Assembly: GCA_965284645.1 (NCBI GenBank)
Contig: OZ260106.1
Location: forward strand, 4,216,001-4,280,000
Source of the DNA: JAIBAJ01 sp965284645
GTDB lineage: Bacteria; Bacteroidota; Bacteroidia; JAIBAJ01
Direction: 5' to 3'
DNA: 64,000 nucleotides
The notes beneath the pieces were generated by a model. That model worked only from the letters and a program-made list of their open reading frames with translations, searched no databases and had not been told where the DNA came from. This document shows positions 7,846 through 16,850 of the stretch, one piece after another (position 1 is the first letter of the stretch; each line of letters begins with the position of its first letter). A program made the translations under genes and the position numbers.

Positions 7846-8790
7846 TTAGGCTTTTTTCTTGGGCTCAGGCTCTTTCACATCCATCAGTTTGTTCAAAGCC
7901 ATCATTTCTTGCATCGTTTTTTGCATGCCTTCGGTTGAACCATCTAAGAAAATCACGTTGCCTTTGCCATATTCAGCGAAGTTTTTAATGGCTTCGGTCC
8001 ACATGCTGAACAAAATAACCGAAGTATCCATATTAGCCTGCTGGATTTCACGGGCCGCACTACTCATACCTTTTGCCACTTCTTCGCGGAACAAAGCCAC
8101 ACCTTGTCCACGCAATTGGGCCGCTTCTCTTTCGGCTTGTGCTGCAATTTTGATGGCATTTCCTTCCGCTTCAGCCGCTTTGGTTTTGGTAATCAATAAG
8201 GCCTGCCCCTCGTTTTCAGCGGCTGCTTTCATATTATTGGAAGCCACCACCTGGGCCATGCTGCGTACGATAATATCGTCAAATGTGATATCATTCATTT
8301 GCAAATCGAGCAAATGGTAACCCCAACCTTCCAAAGATTCGTCCACCTTTTCCTTTACATCATCCACAATTTCGCGACGTAAGGAAAGGATTTCGGCTTG
8401 CTTTTTGGTGGCCACAAATCCACGAATGCTGCCTTCCACCGTGCGAATCAAGGCTTGCATTAGGTTTTTTTCGTCCACAAATTTAAAAGCAACGTTTTTA
8501 ATGGTTTCTTCATCTTGGTTCAAAACGGCAAAAAGCAACATGGCTTTGAAGTTAACATTAGCCTGGTCGCTGGTGATAGCCTGAAATTCAAGCTCAACCG
8601 ATCTATTTTGAATAGAAATCCGCTTGTAAATCATTTCGAAAAAGGGGATTTTGAAATTTAACCCCGGATACATAATCCGCTGGTATTTCCCAAATACGGT
8701 AATAACGGCAATGGTTCCTTGTTGAACGGTAACAATAGAAAGCCAAAGCGTAAGTAGAACAAAAACGAAGAGCACTGCAAAAAGCCACAT
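7846..8790 (-). CDS. SPFH/Band 7 domain membrane protein (stomatin-like)
   Basis: A membrane-anchored scaffold protein of the stomatin/QmcA type, 314 residues. Residues 2-20 (WLFAVLFVFVLLTLWLS) form the single N-terminal membrane anchor. The SPFH domain follows (about 20-190, with GTIAVITVFGKYQRIMYPGL), then an alanine/glutamate-rich coiled coil (190-245, KAAEAEGNAIKIAAQAERE), and a basic tail ending EPKKKA. These proteins form ring-like oligomers and organise membrane microdomains or control proteases. A -7 box TACATTTG at 8815-8822 and a terminator after the stop suggest a single-gene transcript. No NfeD-type partner gene is adjacent. Confidence 0.92.
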   Translation of the reverse strand: MWLFAVLFVFVLLTLWLSIVTVQQGTIAVITVFGKYQRIMYPGLNFKIPFFEMIYKRISIQNRSVELEFQAITSDQANVNFKAMLLFAVLNQDEETIKNVAFKFVDEKNLMQALIRTVEGSIRGFVATKKQAEILSLRREIVDDVKEKVDESLEGWGYHLLDLQMNDITFDDIIVRSMAQVVASNNMKAAAENEGQALLITKTKAAEAEGNAIKIAAQAEREAAQLRGQGVALFREEVAKGMSSAAREIQQANMDTSVILFSMWTEAIKNFAEYGKGNVIFLDGSTEGMQKTMQEMMALNKLMDVKEPEPKKKA

Positions 8791-8814
8791 AAGTTTAGGT
8801 GTTTAAATTTGTTT

Positions 8815-8822
8815 CAAATGTA
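8815..8822 (-). promoter_or_regulatory. -7 promoter box of the SPFH gene
   Basis: The reverse strand reads TACATTTG, a perfect match to TAnnTTTG, 24 bases before the ATG at 8790. This predicts a leader of about 18 nt. Confidence 0.6.
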
Positions 8823-8947
8823 TAAAGTATGGGCAATAAAAAACATCTTTCTACTTGATTTATACCAATTTCGGACAATCCAATAAATATTCCAAAACAA
8901 ATTAAACTATTTGCGGAACAAAACACCTAAGGAAAGGGTTGAATAGC

Positions 8948-8956
8948 TAACTTTAG
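8948..8956 (+). promoter_or_regulatory. Putative -7 box of the DUF5686 gene
   Basis: TAACTTTAG followed by C lies eight bases before the ATG at 8965. It resembles the TAnnTTTG/TAnnTTAG boxes of neighbouring genes. Confidence 0.4.
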
Positions 8957-8964
8957 CAAGCTTT

Positions 8965-11427
8965 ATGAGGGGACTTTTTTGCATGCTTCGTGGATTGATT
9001 TTCGGAATACTCTTATTCCAGAATTTCGCCTATGGGCAAGTCACCAAAATAAACGGCAAAATCATTGATCAAAAAACAGGAGAAGCCCTACCTTTTGTTA
9101 ATGTGGTGTTGAAAGGAACCAACATTGGGGCGCATACCGATATGGAAGGCAATTACCACATCGAAACTTCCTTCCCCACGGACACACTGATTGCTTCTTT
9201 TGTGGGCTACATTACTCAGAAACGACCCATTTTAAAAGGGCAGAAACAAACCATCAATTTTGAGTTCTCCACCAATAATACCCAATTAATGGAGATAGTG
9301 GTAAGACCGGGAGAAGACCCCGCGGAGGTACTCCTTCGTAAAATTTTAGCCAACAAAGCCCAAAACTCCAAAAACAAAATCCCTTACTACCAATATGAAT
9401 GCTATAACAAAATTGAAATCGATCTAAACAATTTCAAAACTGAAAAGCTAAAGAAAAACCCCTTTTTTAAACCCTTTGGTTTTGTGTTTGACAATGTTGA
9501 CACATCAAAATTGAACGGAAAGATTTTCCTACCTGCCATTTTAAGTGAAAGCGTTTCAGAAGTGTTTCACCGTGGAAACCCCAAAGCTGAGCATGAAGTA
9601 ATTAAGGCCACCCGAATTTCGGGAACGAATAGCAAAAGTATAACCCAATTTTCGGGCGATTTATACCAACAGATGTACATCTACGATAATTTCATTCCTG
9701 TTTTTGGCAAATCGGCCATTAGTCCAATTTCAGATATTGGACGGTTTTACTACAAATACTACCTTACCGACAGCACTTTTATGGATGGAAAATGGTGTTA
9801 TAAACTGCTCTTTTCGAACCGAAGGAAAATGGAACCAACCTTTCAAGGACATCTTTGGATTGCCGACACCTCTTTTGCTGTACATAAAGTTGAAATGAAA
9901 TTGTCGCCGGATGTAAATATCAATTGGGTCTATGCTTTAATGTTGGAACAGACCTACGACAAACCGGATGGTCAACACTGGATGCTAACCAAGGAAAAAT
10001 TACAGGTAGACATGAACAGTGGAACCTTTAAAACGGGCGTATTTGCTACCAAAACCTCCCTTTTCTCCGATTTCAAATTTGAACAAACACAAAAAGATGC
10101 TTTTTATTCAAACCCCGAAAAGGTGGAGATTGCTGATAGTGCTAGCAAATACAATGCAGACTATTGGGAAAAGATTAGGCCCGACAGTCTATCCAAGAAG
10201 GAAAGAACCATATACACCAATGCGGATAGCGTAACCAAAATGCCGGCTTATAAGCGAATTTTTGGACTTTTTAATGCCTTATCAACTGGGTACGTAACAC
10301 TTGGCCCTGTTGAGTGGGGGCCTTATTATACCACTTATAGTTTCAACCAAATTGAAGGTAGCCGGGTAAAACTCAGTTTGCGAACAAGCAATAAATTTAG
10401 CAAATCACTTGAATTATCGGGGGCTTTGGCCTACGGATTTGGCGACAAACGTTGGAAATATTCCATGGGAGGCAAATACTTCTTTTCAAAAAAACCCAGG
10501 AACTACTTGGCGGTTTACTACAAAGACGATCTTGAGCAATTAGGCCAAAGTCAAAATGCCTTTCGAGAGGATAATTTAGTCAACTCCCTATTTCGCAGAC
10601 GCCCCTTTAACCGACTAACCTATATCAAAGAACTTCGCAGTTATTATGAAATTGATTGGTTCCAAGGATTTTCAACCCAATTAGCCTTTTACCATAGAGA
10701 AGTAGAACCCACATCGGTCATAAAGTTTGAATATTCTGAATTAAGCTTACCCACCAATGCTCTGGTTACTAGTGATTTTAGATTAAAAGTCAGGTTTGCC
10801 TACCGAGAAAAATACTTAGCAGGTGAAATGTCAAGAGTTTCGTTAGGAACCAAGTATCCTGTGTTTCAGGCCCAATACATCAAAGGTTTCAAGGGACTTT
10901 GGAATGGACAGTTTAATTACGACCGGTTGATATTGAGTGTAAACCAATGGTTTAAATTGGCTCCAATTGGGTGGAGTGAATACCAGATTCAAGCATCACA
11001 GGTTTGGGGCAAACTACCTTACCCTTTATTGGGCTTGCACCAAGGAAATGAAGCTTATAGTTATGACGATTTTGCCTTTAATATGATGAACTATTTTGAG
11101 TTTGTAAGTGACAAGTATGTAAGCGGCTATTTTGCCCATCATTTCAATGGATTTTTGCTCAATCGAATTCCATTGGTTAGAAAATTAAAATGGAGAGAAC
11201 TGGTAACTTTTCGGGGATTGATTGGGAATCTCAGTGAACAAAACCGCAATGTGATGCTTTTCCCTGATGGCTTGCAATGGTTGAATAAGCCCTATGCAGA
11301 GGCCGGATTTGGGATTGAAAATATTTTTCAGTTTATCCGGGTCGACTTTCTTTGGAGGCTATCCTATTTAGATAACCCAAACATTCAGAAGTTCGGAGTT
11401 CGCTTCAGTCTTAGGTTTAATTTATAG
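8965..11427 (+). CDS. DUF5686 family outer-membrane protein with carboxypeptidase-regulatory-like domain
   Basis: Predicted outer-membrane protein, 820 residues, of a family common in Bacteroidota and of unknown role. Residues 1-24 look like a signal peptide ending FAYG-Q. Residues 27-110 form a CarboxypepD_reg-like beta domain (INGKIIDQKTGEALPFVNVV, GAHTDMEGNYHI, FVGYITQKRPI), as found on TonB-dependent receptors. The remainder matches DUF5686, starting at DPAEVLLRKILANKAQNSKN, and its last 350 residues have the alternating pattern of a beta barrel ending in RFSLRFNL with a C-terminal aromatic. There is no TonB plug. The 3' end overlaps the convergent TMTC-like gene by six bases. Confidence 0.85.
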   Translation: MRGLFCMLRGLIFGILLFQNFAYGQVTKINGKIIDQKTGEALPFVNVVLKGTNIGAHTDMEGNYHIETSFPTDTLIASFVGYITQKRPILKGQKQTINFEFSTNNTQLMEIVVRPGEDPAEVLLRKILANKAQNSKNKIPYYQYECYNKIEIDLNNFKTEKLKKNPFFKPFGFVFDNVDTSKLNGKIFLPAILSESVSEVFHRGNPKAEHEVIKATRISGTNSKSITQFSGDLYQQMYIYDNFIPVFGKSAISPISDIGRFYYKYYLTDSTFMDGKWCYKLLFSNRRKMEPTFQGHLWIADTSFAVHKVEMKLSPDVNINWVYALMLEQTYDKPDGQHWMLTKEKLQVDMNSGTFKTGVFATKTSLFSDFKFEQTQKDAFYSNPEKVEIADSASKYNADYWEKIRPDSLSKKERTIYTNADSVTKMPAYKRIFGLFNALSTGYVTLGPVEWGPYYTTYSFNQIEGSRVKLSLRTSNKFSKSLELSGALAYGFGDKRWKYSMGGKYFFSKKPRNYLAVYYKDDLEQLGQSQNAFREDNLVNSLFRRRPFNRLTYIKELRSYYEIDWFQGFSTQLAFYHREVEPTSVIKFEYSELSLPTNALVTSDFRLKVRFAYREKYLAGEMSRVSLGTKYPVFQAQYIKGFKGLWNGQFNYDRLILSVNQWFKLAPIGWSEYQIQASQVWGKLPYPLLGLHQGNEAYSYDDFAFNMMNYFEFVSDKYVSGYFAHHFNGFLLNRIPLVRKLKWRELVTFRGLIGNLSEQNRNVMLFPDGLQWLNKPYAEAGFGIENIFQFIRVDFLWRLSYLDNPNIQKFGVRFSLRFNL

Positions 11428-13044
11428 TGGATTGGCTTGGGCCGCCAGTTGAATATCCTTTTGTGTTAATGGCACTCCTCCATCCATTTTTACTTGAAGT
11501 TTTAAGAAATTTTCAGCCCTTACCTTATCTCCTAGTCTCATTAGTACCCCGGGCAATTTTGAATGGCTATAAAGAAAATTAGGATCCAACATCAAGGCTC
11601 TAAAATATTCATCGGCCGCCTCAGGTAAATATCCCAAATCTTCTAAGCATCGGGCTAAATTGTGATGTGATTGCGGATAGATATCGTACAAGGCAATGGC
11701 CTTTTGATAATAGGGAACAGCTGATTTACAATCCTTTTTATCAGCCAATACCATCGCCAAGTTATTATACATTCTAGCACTTTTCTTGGTATACTTTATT
11801 TCATTTCGATAAAACCTCTCCGGATCAGCCCAATCCTTGTTTCTACCCATAACCAAAATTGAACAAAACAATAATACAGGGGTTAAAACCCAAGGCGACC
11901 AGGAAAATTGAGCAAGAAGGCTAGATGCAAAATACACAAGCAGGATACTTAATCCAATTTGGGGTAAGTATAACCAATGTTCAAGGTATATGGAGTTGAG
12001 CGGAATAATTCCACTAACAGGAGCAATGGCTATAAAGAACCAGGCAAAACTAAAAAATGGCAGAAAATCCCCCTTTCTATACATCCAAAGTCCATATCCC
12101 ATCCAAGTACCAATCAGTAAAATAGCCAGAACGGATTGAGGTCTAGAAAAATTAGTATAAGCCGTATAAGGGGTTTCATAATGCAAATGCCAAGGACCTA
12201 AATACATTTTCAGGTATTCTGTAAAAACATTGACAAAAGTGATGATTCTGATACTTAGGTTTTCATTGTAGATGTTCTCTTCGTTACTAAGTCCAAAACT
12301 TCCCGTAAAATTTAAAGCGGTCATTTTCAAATAAACAAAGCCCAATCCAATCAATAAAGCAAAGGCCGGTAAAAATTTATGTATCAGCTCCAAGCGTTGT
12401 CCTTCCTTCCATTGATAAAGTAAAATCAGCATGGAGAGAGGAGCTATAACCACAGCATTTTCTTTGGCAAAAAGTGCCAGCAACGAAGTAAGCATAAAAG
12501 CCAAACCAAACAAGGACTTACTTAGCAAAGATTTTATCGAAAAAAGTGCTGAAAAAAGATTGAGACTTAGCAAAACAAAGAAACCACTTAGCGGTTCCGA
12601 AAGGCCAGAAATATAACTAACAGCTTGGGTTTGCAGCGGATGAAACAGAAAAAGCAGCGCTACTATTAATCCTAAACCCCTGCGATTTGGAAACAATTGA
12701 AGAAGGAGGGTAAAAAGTAGAAATCCATTCAACGAATGAAAAAGAATGTTCCAAAGATGATAGCTCCAGGTTTCATTTCCTGAAATTCTATAACTCAGGA
12801 CATATAAACTTTGCTGCAAGGGTCTGTAAAAATTATCATTGAGGCCACTTCCTTGGGTAATACCTGAAGTAAAAATCGACTTCAAATCGCCCATTTTCAC
12901 AAATTGATTGTTTTCAATAAAGATGTTGTCATCAAAAACAAACTTTCCATTCATTACATTGGCATAAAGCATAAATCCTAGGGCCAAGAAAAGGAGGAGG
13001 CTGATCCATTTTTGGGTATACAATCGATTCAAAAAGGCAGTCAT
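11422..13044 (-). CDS. TMTC-like polytopic membrane protein with C-terminal TPR repeats
   Basis: Integral membrane protein of 540 residues from the ATG at 13044 (MTAFLNRLYTQKWISLL); the longer frame reaching 13113 would run toward purE and is less likely. The N-terminal 380 residues have about ten hydrophobic segments with a GT-C-like opening, GKFVFDDNIFIENN, followed by YRPLQQSLYVLSY. The last 130 residues hold TPR units (AMVLADKKDCKSAVPYYQKA, LARCLEDLGYLPEAADEY). This layout resembles TMTC and related lipid-dependent glycosyltransferases. A second family member lies at 62522-64000. The glycosyltransferase role is inferred from fold similarity only, and the donor and acceptor are unknown. 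Confidence 0.75.
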   Translation of the reverse strand: MTAFLNRLYTQKWISLLLFLALGFMLYANVMNGKFVFDDNIFIENNQFVKMGDLKSIFTSGITQGSGLNDNFYRPLQQSLYVLSYRISGNETWSYHLWNILFHSLNGFLLFTLLLQLFPNRRGLGLIVALLFLFHPLQTQAVSYISGLSEPLSGFFVLLSLNLFSALFSIKSLLSKSLFGLAFMLTSLLALFAKENAVVIAPLSMLILLYQWKEGQRLELIHKFLPAFALLIGLGFVYLKMTALNFTGSFGLSNEENIYNENLSIRIITFVNVFTEYLKMYLGPWHLHYETPYTAYTNFSRPQSVLAILLIGTWMGYGLWMYRKGDFLPFFSFAWFFIAIAPVSGIIPLNSIYLEHWLYLPQIGLSILLVYFASSLLAQFSWSPWVLTPVLLFCSILVMGRNKDWADPERFYRNEIKYTKKSARMYNNLAMVLADKKDCKSAVPYYQKAIALYDIYPQSHHNLARCLEDLGYLPEAADEYFRALMLDPNFLYSHSKLPGVLMRLGDKVRAENFLKLQVKMDGGVPLTQKDIQLAAQANPL

Positions 13045-13124
13045 GTTTATAGTATCCAAAAGTTTGAACAAGGCTAAGGAAATATCGTGTAGGTTTGCAT
13101 GGTCAACAAACAAACTTTACACAA

Positions 13125-13604
13125 ATGTCTATGGAAAAGCCTTTGGTTGGAATAATTATGGGAAGTAAAAGCGATTTGGGAGTGATGCAGGCAGCTGCTG
13201 ATATACTAACGGATTTAGGTATTGCCCATGAGATAAAAACCGTTTCGGCCCATCGCACGCCCGAATTAATGGTTGAGTATGCCCAAACGGCGCGTTCGAG
13301 AGGACTAAAAGTTATCATTGCTGGAGCAGGTGGAGCCGCCCATTTACCCGGCATGACGGCTTCTTTAACCTCTCTCCCGGTAATTGGTGTTCCGGTGAAA
13401 TCTTCAAATTCAATAGATGGTTGGGACAGTGTTCTTTCTATTCTTCAGATGCCCAATGGTGTACCCGTGGCAACAGTCGCCTTGAATGCAGCACAAAATG
13501 CTGGAATCTTGGCTGCCCAAATTCTGGGGGCCTCTGATTTACAAATAGCCCAACGATTGGATAATTTTAAAGAAGCATTGAAACAGAAAGTGCTGAACGG
13601 TTAA
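13125..13604 (+). CDS. purE: N5-carboxyaminoimidazole ribonucleotide mutase
   Basis: Class I PurE of de novo purine synthesis: converts N5-CAIR, made by PurK, to CAIR. The product has 159 residues from the ATG at 13125 (MSMEKPLVGIIMGSKSD); an alternative ATG lies six bases downstream. Family motifs are complete: GSKSDLGVM near the N-terminus, SAHRTPE with the catalytic His, and AGAGGAAHLPGM. It ends inside the convergent histidine kinase gene with a four-base overlap. No purK is adjacent, although many Bacteroidota keep the two together. Confidence 0.96.
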   Translation: MSMEKPLVGIIMGSKSDLGVMQAAADILTDLGIAHEIKTVSAHRTPELMVEYAQTARSRGLKVIIAGAGGAAHLPGMTASLTSLPVIGVPVKSSNSIDGWDSVLSILQMPNGVPVATVALNAAQNAGILAAQILGASDLQIAQRLDNFKEALKQKVLNG

Positions 13605-15736
13605 GCCGCTTTGGTTGAATTTATCTTAACGTGATTCGCGATTTTCTCAAAAAGTTGTTCAGGCTTGTACGGTTTTGGTAGGAAGTCTGAAGCTCCAATT
13701 TCAATAATTCGCTCCCTTGTATCGTTAAAAGCATCAGCTGTAAGGGCAATAATAGGAACTTCATGGTCCAACACCTTTGAAGAAGACTCCCTTACGATTC
13801 TAGTGGCTTCATAACCGTCCATTTCCGGCATTTGCAAATCCATCAGCACTATATTAAAGGTCGACTTTGACAAGATATCGATGGCTTCTACACCATTATT
13901 GGCCACAGTAACTTGTGTTTTCCACTTGGCCAGCATTTGTTTGGCAACAATCTGGTTCATTTTATTGTCTTCCACCAACAATATATTTAAGCCTTCGAAA
14001 TCGGATTCTGTAATGAGTGGAGCTTGAATAGTATTTTCGTTTTCCTGTTCTTGAACTATTTCATAAACCAAATGGATGGTAAAGGTTGTTCCCATTCCTT
14101 CTTCACTCTCTACTTCTATGGTTCCACCTTGCATTTCAACAAGGCGTTTGGTAATGGACAGCCCTAAACCCGTTCCACCATATTTTCTTGTATTGTCTAA
14201 TTTGGCTTGTGTAAAGCTTTCAAATACAGATTCTAGTTTGTTTTGAGGAATGCCTATACCTGTATCTTTAATTTGAATTTCAAATAGCAATTTGCCATCC
14301 CAGTTTTTCAATGCCTTACCAATAATTTCTACCTTTCCTTTCTCGGTAAATTTAACAGCGTTTCCAGCAAGATTGGTCAAAACCTGGTTCAAACGGTAAG
14401 GGTCGCCTTTCAGTGTAACCGGAATGCTATTATCTAATTTTACAGTAAGTTCAAGTCCTTTCTTTCTGGCCTGAATGGTTAAGGTTTTATCAAGGTGGCG
14501 GAAAATATTATTCGGAGAGAAGTCGATTTTCTCGAACATAATTTTCCCTGCTTCCATTTTTGAGAAATCAAGTATATCATTAATGATTACCAAAAGGTTC
14601 TCTCCTGAATTTCTAATATAGTTAAGGTTTTCAAGCACATCAGCTGGCAACTTCTCATTGACAAGCATTTCAGAAATCCCGATAATCGCATTCATGGGCG
14701 TACGGATTTCATGACTCATATTACTTAAAAACTGTGATTTAACCTGGGCTGCAGCTAGGGCATCGTCTTTAGCTTTTGTCAATTCCCGCTCATTCCTTTC
14801 AAGATTATCACGCATGGTAACCAAACTATGGCCCAAAACATCCACTTCACTCAGTGGACTAAATTCAGCATTGTACTCTCTGTTACCAATTTTTTCTGCA
14901 AAAACAGCTGTTTTCCTAAGCGATTCAGTAAGAATATTTACGGCTCGAATCATTTCACCAATTTCATCCTCCCTTGATGAGTCATTCAAATTTTGTATAT
15001 TTCCCTTTCCAAGCTCAAGAACGATGCTTCGTATTTCGTTGATTGGTTTGGTAATCAAATTGGCAAAAAATCCTGAAAACAACAAGCTAACTACCACAAA
15101 AAGAGCCACTAAGAGCAGAATCATTATTTTAAGATTCTGATTTGACTTTTGAAGAATTTCTTCACCATCTGTCTTCTCCTTATTCAACATGGTTTCCAAA
15201 ACAGAAAGCTCATCTTTAATTTGGGCTGAAATGGGAATTACATTCTCCTCAATCGCACTTTCGCAAATGAATTTCTTCAAGGGATCATCATAATGTTCAA
15301 ACTTATCCAGCTCGCCCATTATTTGCTTTTCCACGGTAATTAATTCCTCATAATTGCTAAGAATATTATTTAATTGGTCTATTTCTTTAGGATTTTTCCA
15401 GTAATAACTCAAATCCTTCAAAACCACCTTTAGTTTTGGATAGTCTTTTGAAATTAGTCTACGTAAAGCTTGCTTATCTGCTTCGTTGGATCGGAGGTAC
15501 ACCCAATTGGTGGTGTACATTTTTGAATTTGTAATAAGCAGATTAAACTCTTGAACTTTATTAATGGAAGGGTCTATTTTCTCCGAAATGGTTTGTCGTA
15601 TCTCAGTGTTCTGCCGCAAAGTGTGCGCAATAATGGCAGCAGTAATAATAAATAAGATAATGAGGGCCAAATATCCCAAAAGTACAAGCCTGTTAATTCC
15701 AGGTTTAAGTATATTGGATGAAAATATTTTAGCCAA
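13601..15736 (-). CDS. Hybrid sensor histidine kinase with receiver domain
   Basis: Membrane signalling kinase, 711 residues. TM1 is at about 18-40 and TM2 at about 200-222, flanking a roughly 160-residue helical extracytoplasmic sensor resembling four-helix-bundle types. HAMP follows (about 222-275, ITKPINEIRS), then a coiled segment. The HisKA box SHEIRTPMNAIIGISEML places the phospho-acceptor at H342. An HATPase domain has DTGIGIP and GGTGLGLSI. The C-terminal receiver has the phospho-acceptor D633 in IVLMDLQMPEMDG. No separate response regulator or Hpt gene is adjacent. The frame opens with TTG at 15736 and no in-frame ATG follows for 70 codons, so TTG is the probable start. Signal and target are unknown. 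Confidence 0.93.
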   Translation of the reverse strand: MAKIFSSNILKPGINRLVLLGYLALIILFIITAAIIAHTLRQNTEIRQTISEKIDPSINKVQEFNLLITNSKMYTTNWVYLRSNEADKQALRRLISKDYPKLKVVLKDLSYYWKNPKEIDQLNNILSNYEELITVEKQIMGELDKFEHYDDPLKKFICESAIEENVIPISAQIKDELSVLETMLNKEKTDGEEILQKSNQNLKIMILLLVALFVVVSLLFSGFFANLITKPINEIRSIVLELGKGNIQNLNDSSREDEIGEMIRAVNILTESLRKTAVFAEKIGNREYNAEFSPLSEVDVLGHSLVTMRDNLERNERELTKAKDDALAAAQVKSQFLSNMSHEIRTPMNAIIGISEMLVNEKLPADVLENLNYIRNSGENLLVIINDILDFSKMEAGKIMFEKIDFSPNNIFRHLDKTLTIQARKKGLELTVKLDNSIPVTLKGDPYRLNQVLTNLAGNAVKFTEKGKVEIIGKALKNWDGKLLFEIQIKDTGIGIPQNKLESVFESFTQAKLDNTRKYGGTGLGLSITKRLVEMQGGTIEVESEEGMGTTFTIHLVYEIVQEQENENTIQAPLITESDFEGLNILLVEDNKMNQIVAKQMLAKWKTQVTVANNGVEAIDILSKSTFNIVLMDLQMPEMDGYEATRIVRESSSKVLDHEVPIIALTADAFNDTRERIIEIGASDFLPKPYKPEQLFEKIANHVKINSTKAA

Positions 15737-15844
15737 AGGAATGAATATTTGTCCCCTTAACGGAAAATCATCAGTAAGGTTCTAATTTGAGAATAGCATT
15801 CTGCCAATACCCTGATTTATACCTTAATTCTCCCTCTATCCTAG

Positions 15845-16000
15845 TTTAACCCAAATTAATCAATAGGAGGATTTATTAATCCGAACTACTTGATTTAGTT
15901 GGGTTTACCCCGATTTAGCAGTTGTTATCAATTTGGCCATACAAATTGATTTACAACTGGTTAATCGTTTATGCATTTCTAATGCGTAATCTGGGTTTAA
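15845..16000 (+). repeat. Family 2 hairpin element, copy R2 (most regular copy)
   Basis: Terminal inverted repeats TTTAACCCAAATTA and TAATCTGGGTTTAA enclose three hairpins: GGATT-TATT-AATCC (15869-15882), a long stem CAGTTGTTATCAATTTG (15919-15935) with CAAATTGATTTACAACTG (15942-15959), and GCATT-TCT-AATGC (15973-15985). R1 and R3 share the layout. It lies in the 1.1-kb gene-free stretch upstream of the histidine kinase gene. No open frame of note runs through it. Confidence 0.8.
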
Positions 16001-16226
16001 TTGAAGAAAAACACCTTTGCAGCCTAATCAATTGAAGCATCCCTTTTTCCGAACTTCCTACTTCATCGTTTAAGATTTTGCCTATCCTAATAACTTCATT
16101 TACAATTCATTAACAGCTAAACTTTCATACGTTAAAAGCTGGAATAACTTAATAATAATAAGGGAAAATTTTGAGCTTCAAGCCTTTACAAATAGATGAT
16201 AGAAAAGTGCACAATTAAAATTATTT

Positions 16227-16385
16227 TTTGGCGGGCCCCCAACCGCCTAAACCATTCTACCTCTATTTAACCATTTACAAGGGCGATTGGGTCAGGCTAT
16301 CCACTGCTAGTCCTCGGTCTGCTCCGTTCCTCCGCATCCCTGTGGGCTATCCGTTTCTATCCTTGCCCGACATCTCCGCATTGCA
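16227..16385 (+). repeat. Family 1 intergenic repeat, copy D
   Basis: Starts TTTGGCGGGCCCC. The stem CCCAACCGCC (16238-16247) pairs with GGGCGATTGGG (16281-16291) with one mismatch, using a sequence quite unlike copy B. The conserved blocks GGTCAGGCTATCC, GCTAGTCCTCGG, CTGTGGGCTATCC and TATCCTTGCCCGA follow. Frames across it are repeat artefacts. Nothing else is recognised between 16001 and 16226. Confidence 0.8.
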
Positions 16386-16450
16386 TTCTGCTGAGCCTGG
16401 GCCTTTGCTTTTCATTCCAGAGTTGTCTAATTGAAATGCAAGGTCCTATC

Positions 16451-16475
16451 ATCCTCTAATCATAAACTAGAGGAT
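16451..16475. other. Perfect 8-bp hairpin in intergenic DNA
   Basis: ATCCTCTA (16451-16458) and TAGAGGAT (16468-16475) flank a 9-nt loop. There is no T-run, so it is not an obvious terminator. It lies between family 1 copy D and the family 2 remnant and may be debris from either. Confidence 0.4.
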
Positions 16476-16522
16476 TGCCTCATACGATTTCTTGATTTAG
16501 CTTCAGAATTAAATTTAAATTC

Positions 16523-16612
16523 GAATAAACAAATTGATTTACAAATGCATAATCCTTTAGGCCGTTCCAATAAATGGACTGGGTTTGATAATCCCAGATT
16601 ACGCATTAGAAA
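16523..16612. repeat. Family 2 remnant R4 (rearranged)
   Basis: Two fragments of family 2 sit close together: AAACAAATTGATTTACAA, from the central stem, and CCCAGATTACGCATTAGAAA, from a terminal end in inverted order. The intervening part does not match. This looks like a degenerate or rearranged copy. Confidence 0.6.
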
Positions 16613-16789
16613 TCGTAATGAAGCTTTCAAATGCAATAAAGACGAGGGTTTCAGGTTAATTTTTGGGTGAAGGAATAGTAAACTATTTTGAAGTCAAAAA
16701 TTGTTCTGAAATCCTTGTATTTGAAGCAGTTGGAAGCTGTAATAGATTTCTAATGCTGAATTTGGGATAATACAAGCTAAAATTATCCC

Positions 16790-16832
16790 ATAAAAAAAGG
16801 GCTGATAAATGCATTTACATCTATCAGCCCTT
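16790..16832 (-). terminator. Intrinsic terminator of etfBA
   Basis: On the reverse strand AAGGGCTGATA (16822-16832) and TATCAGCCCTT (16797-16807) form an 11-bp perfect stem followed by a T-run. It lies just beyond the etfA stop at 16851. Confidence 0.85.
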
Positions 16833-16850
16833 AAATGCGTATACTTCGTT

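Noticed and set aside
13045..13113. N-terminal extension of the TMTC-like gene
   Set aside because: The ATG at 13044 directly precedes the first membrane segment; the extension runs toward the divergent purE start and adds no family sequence.
16228..16434. 68-codon frame beginning in copy D
   Set aside because: Same artefact: most of it translates the repeat.
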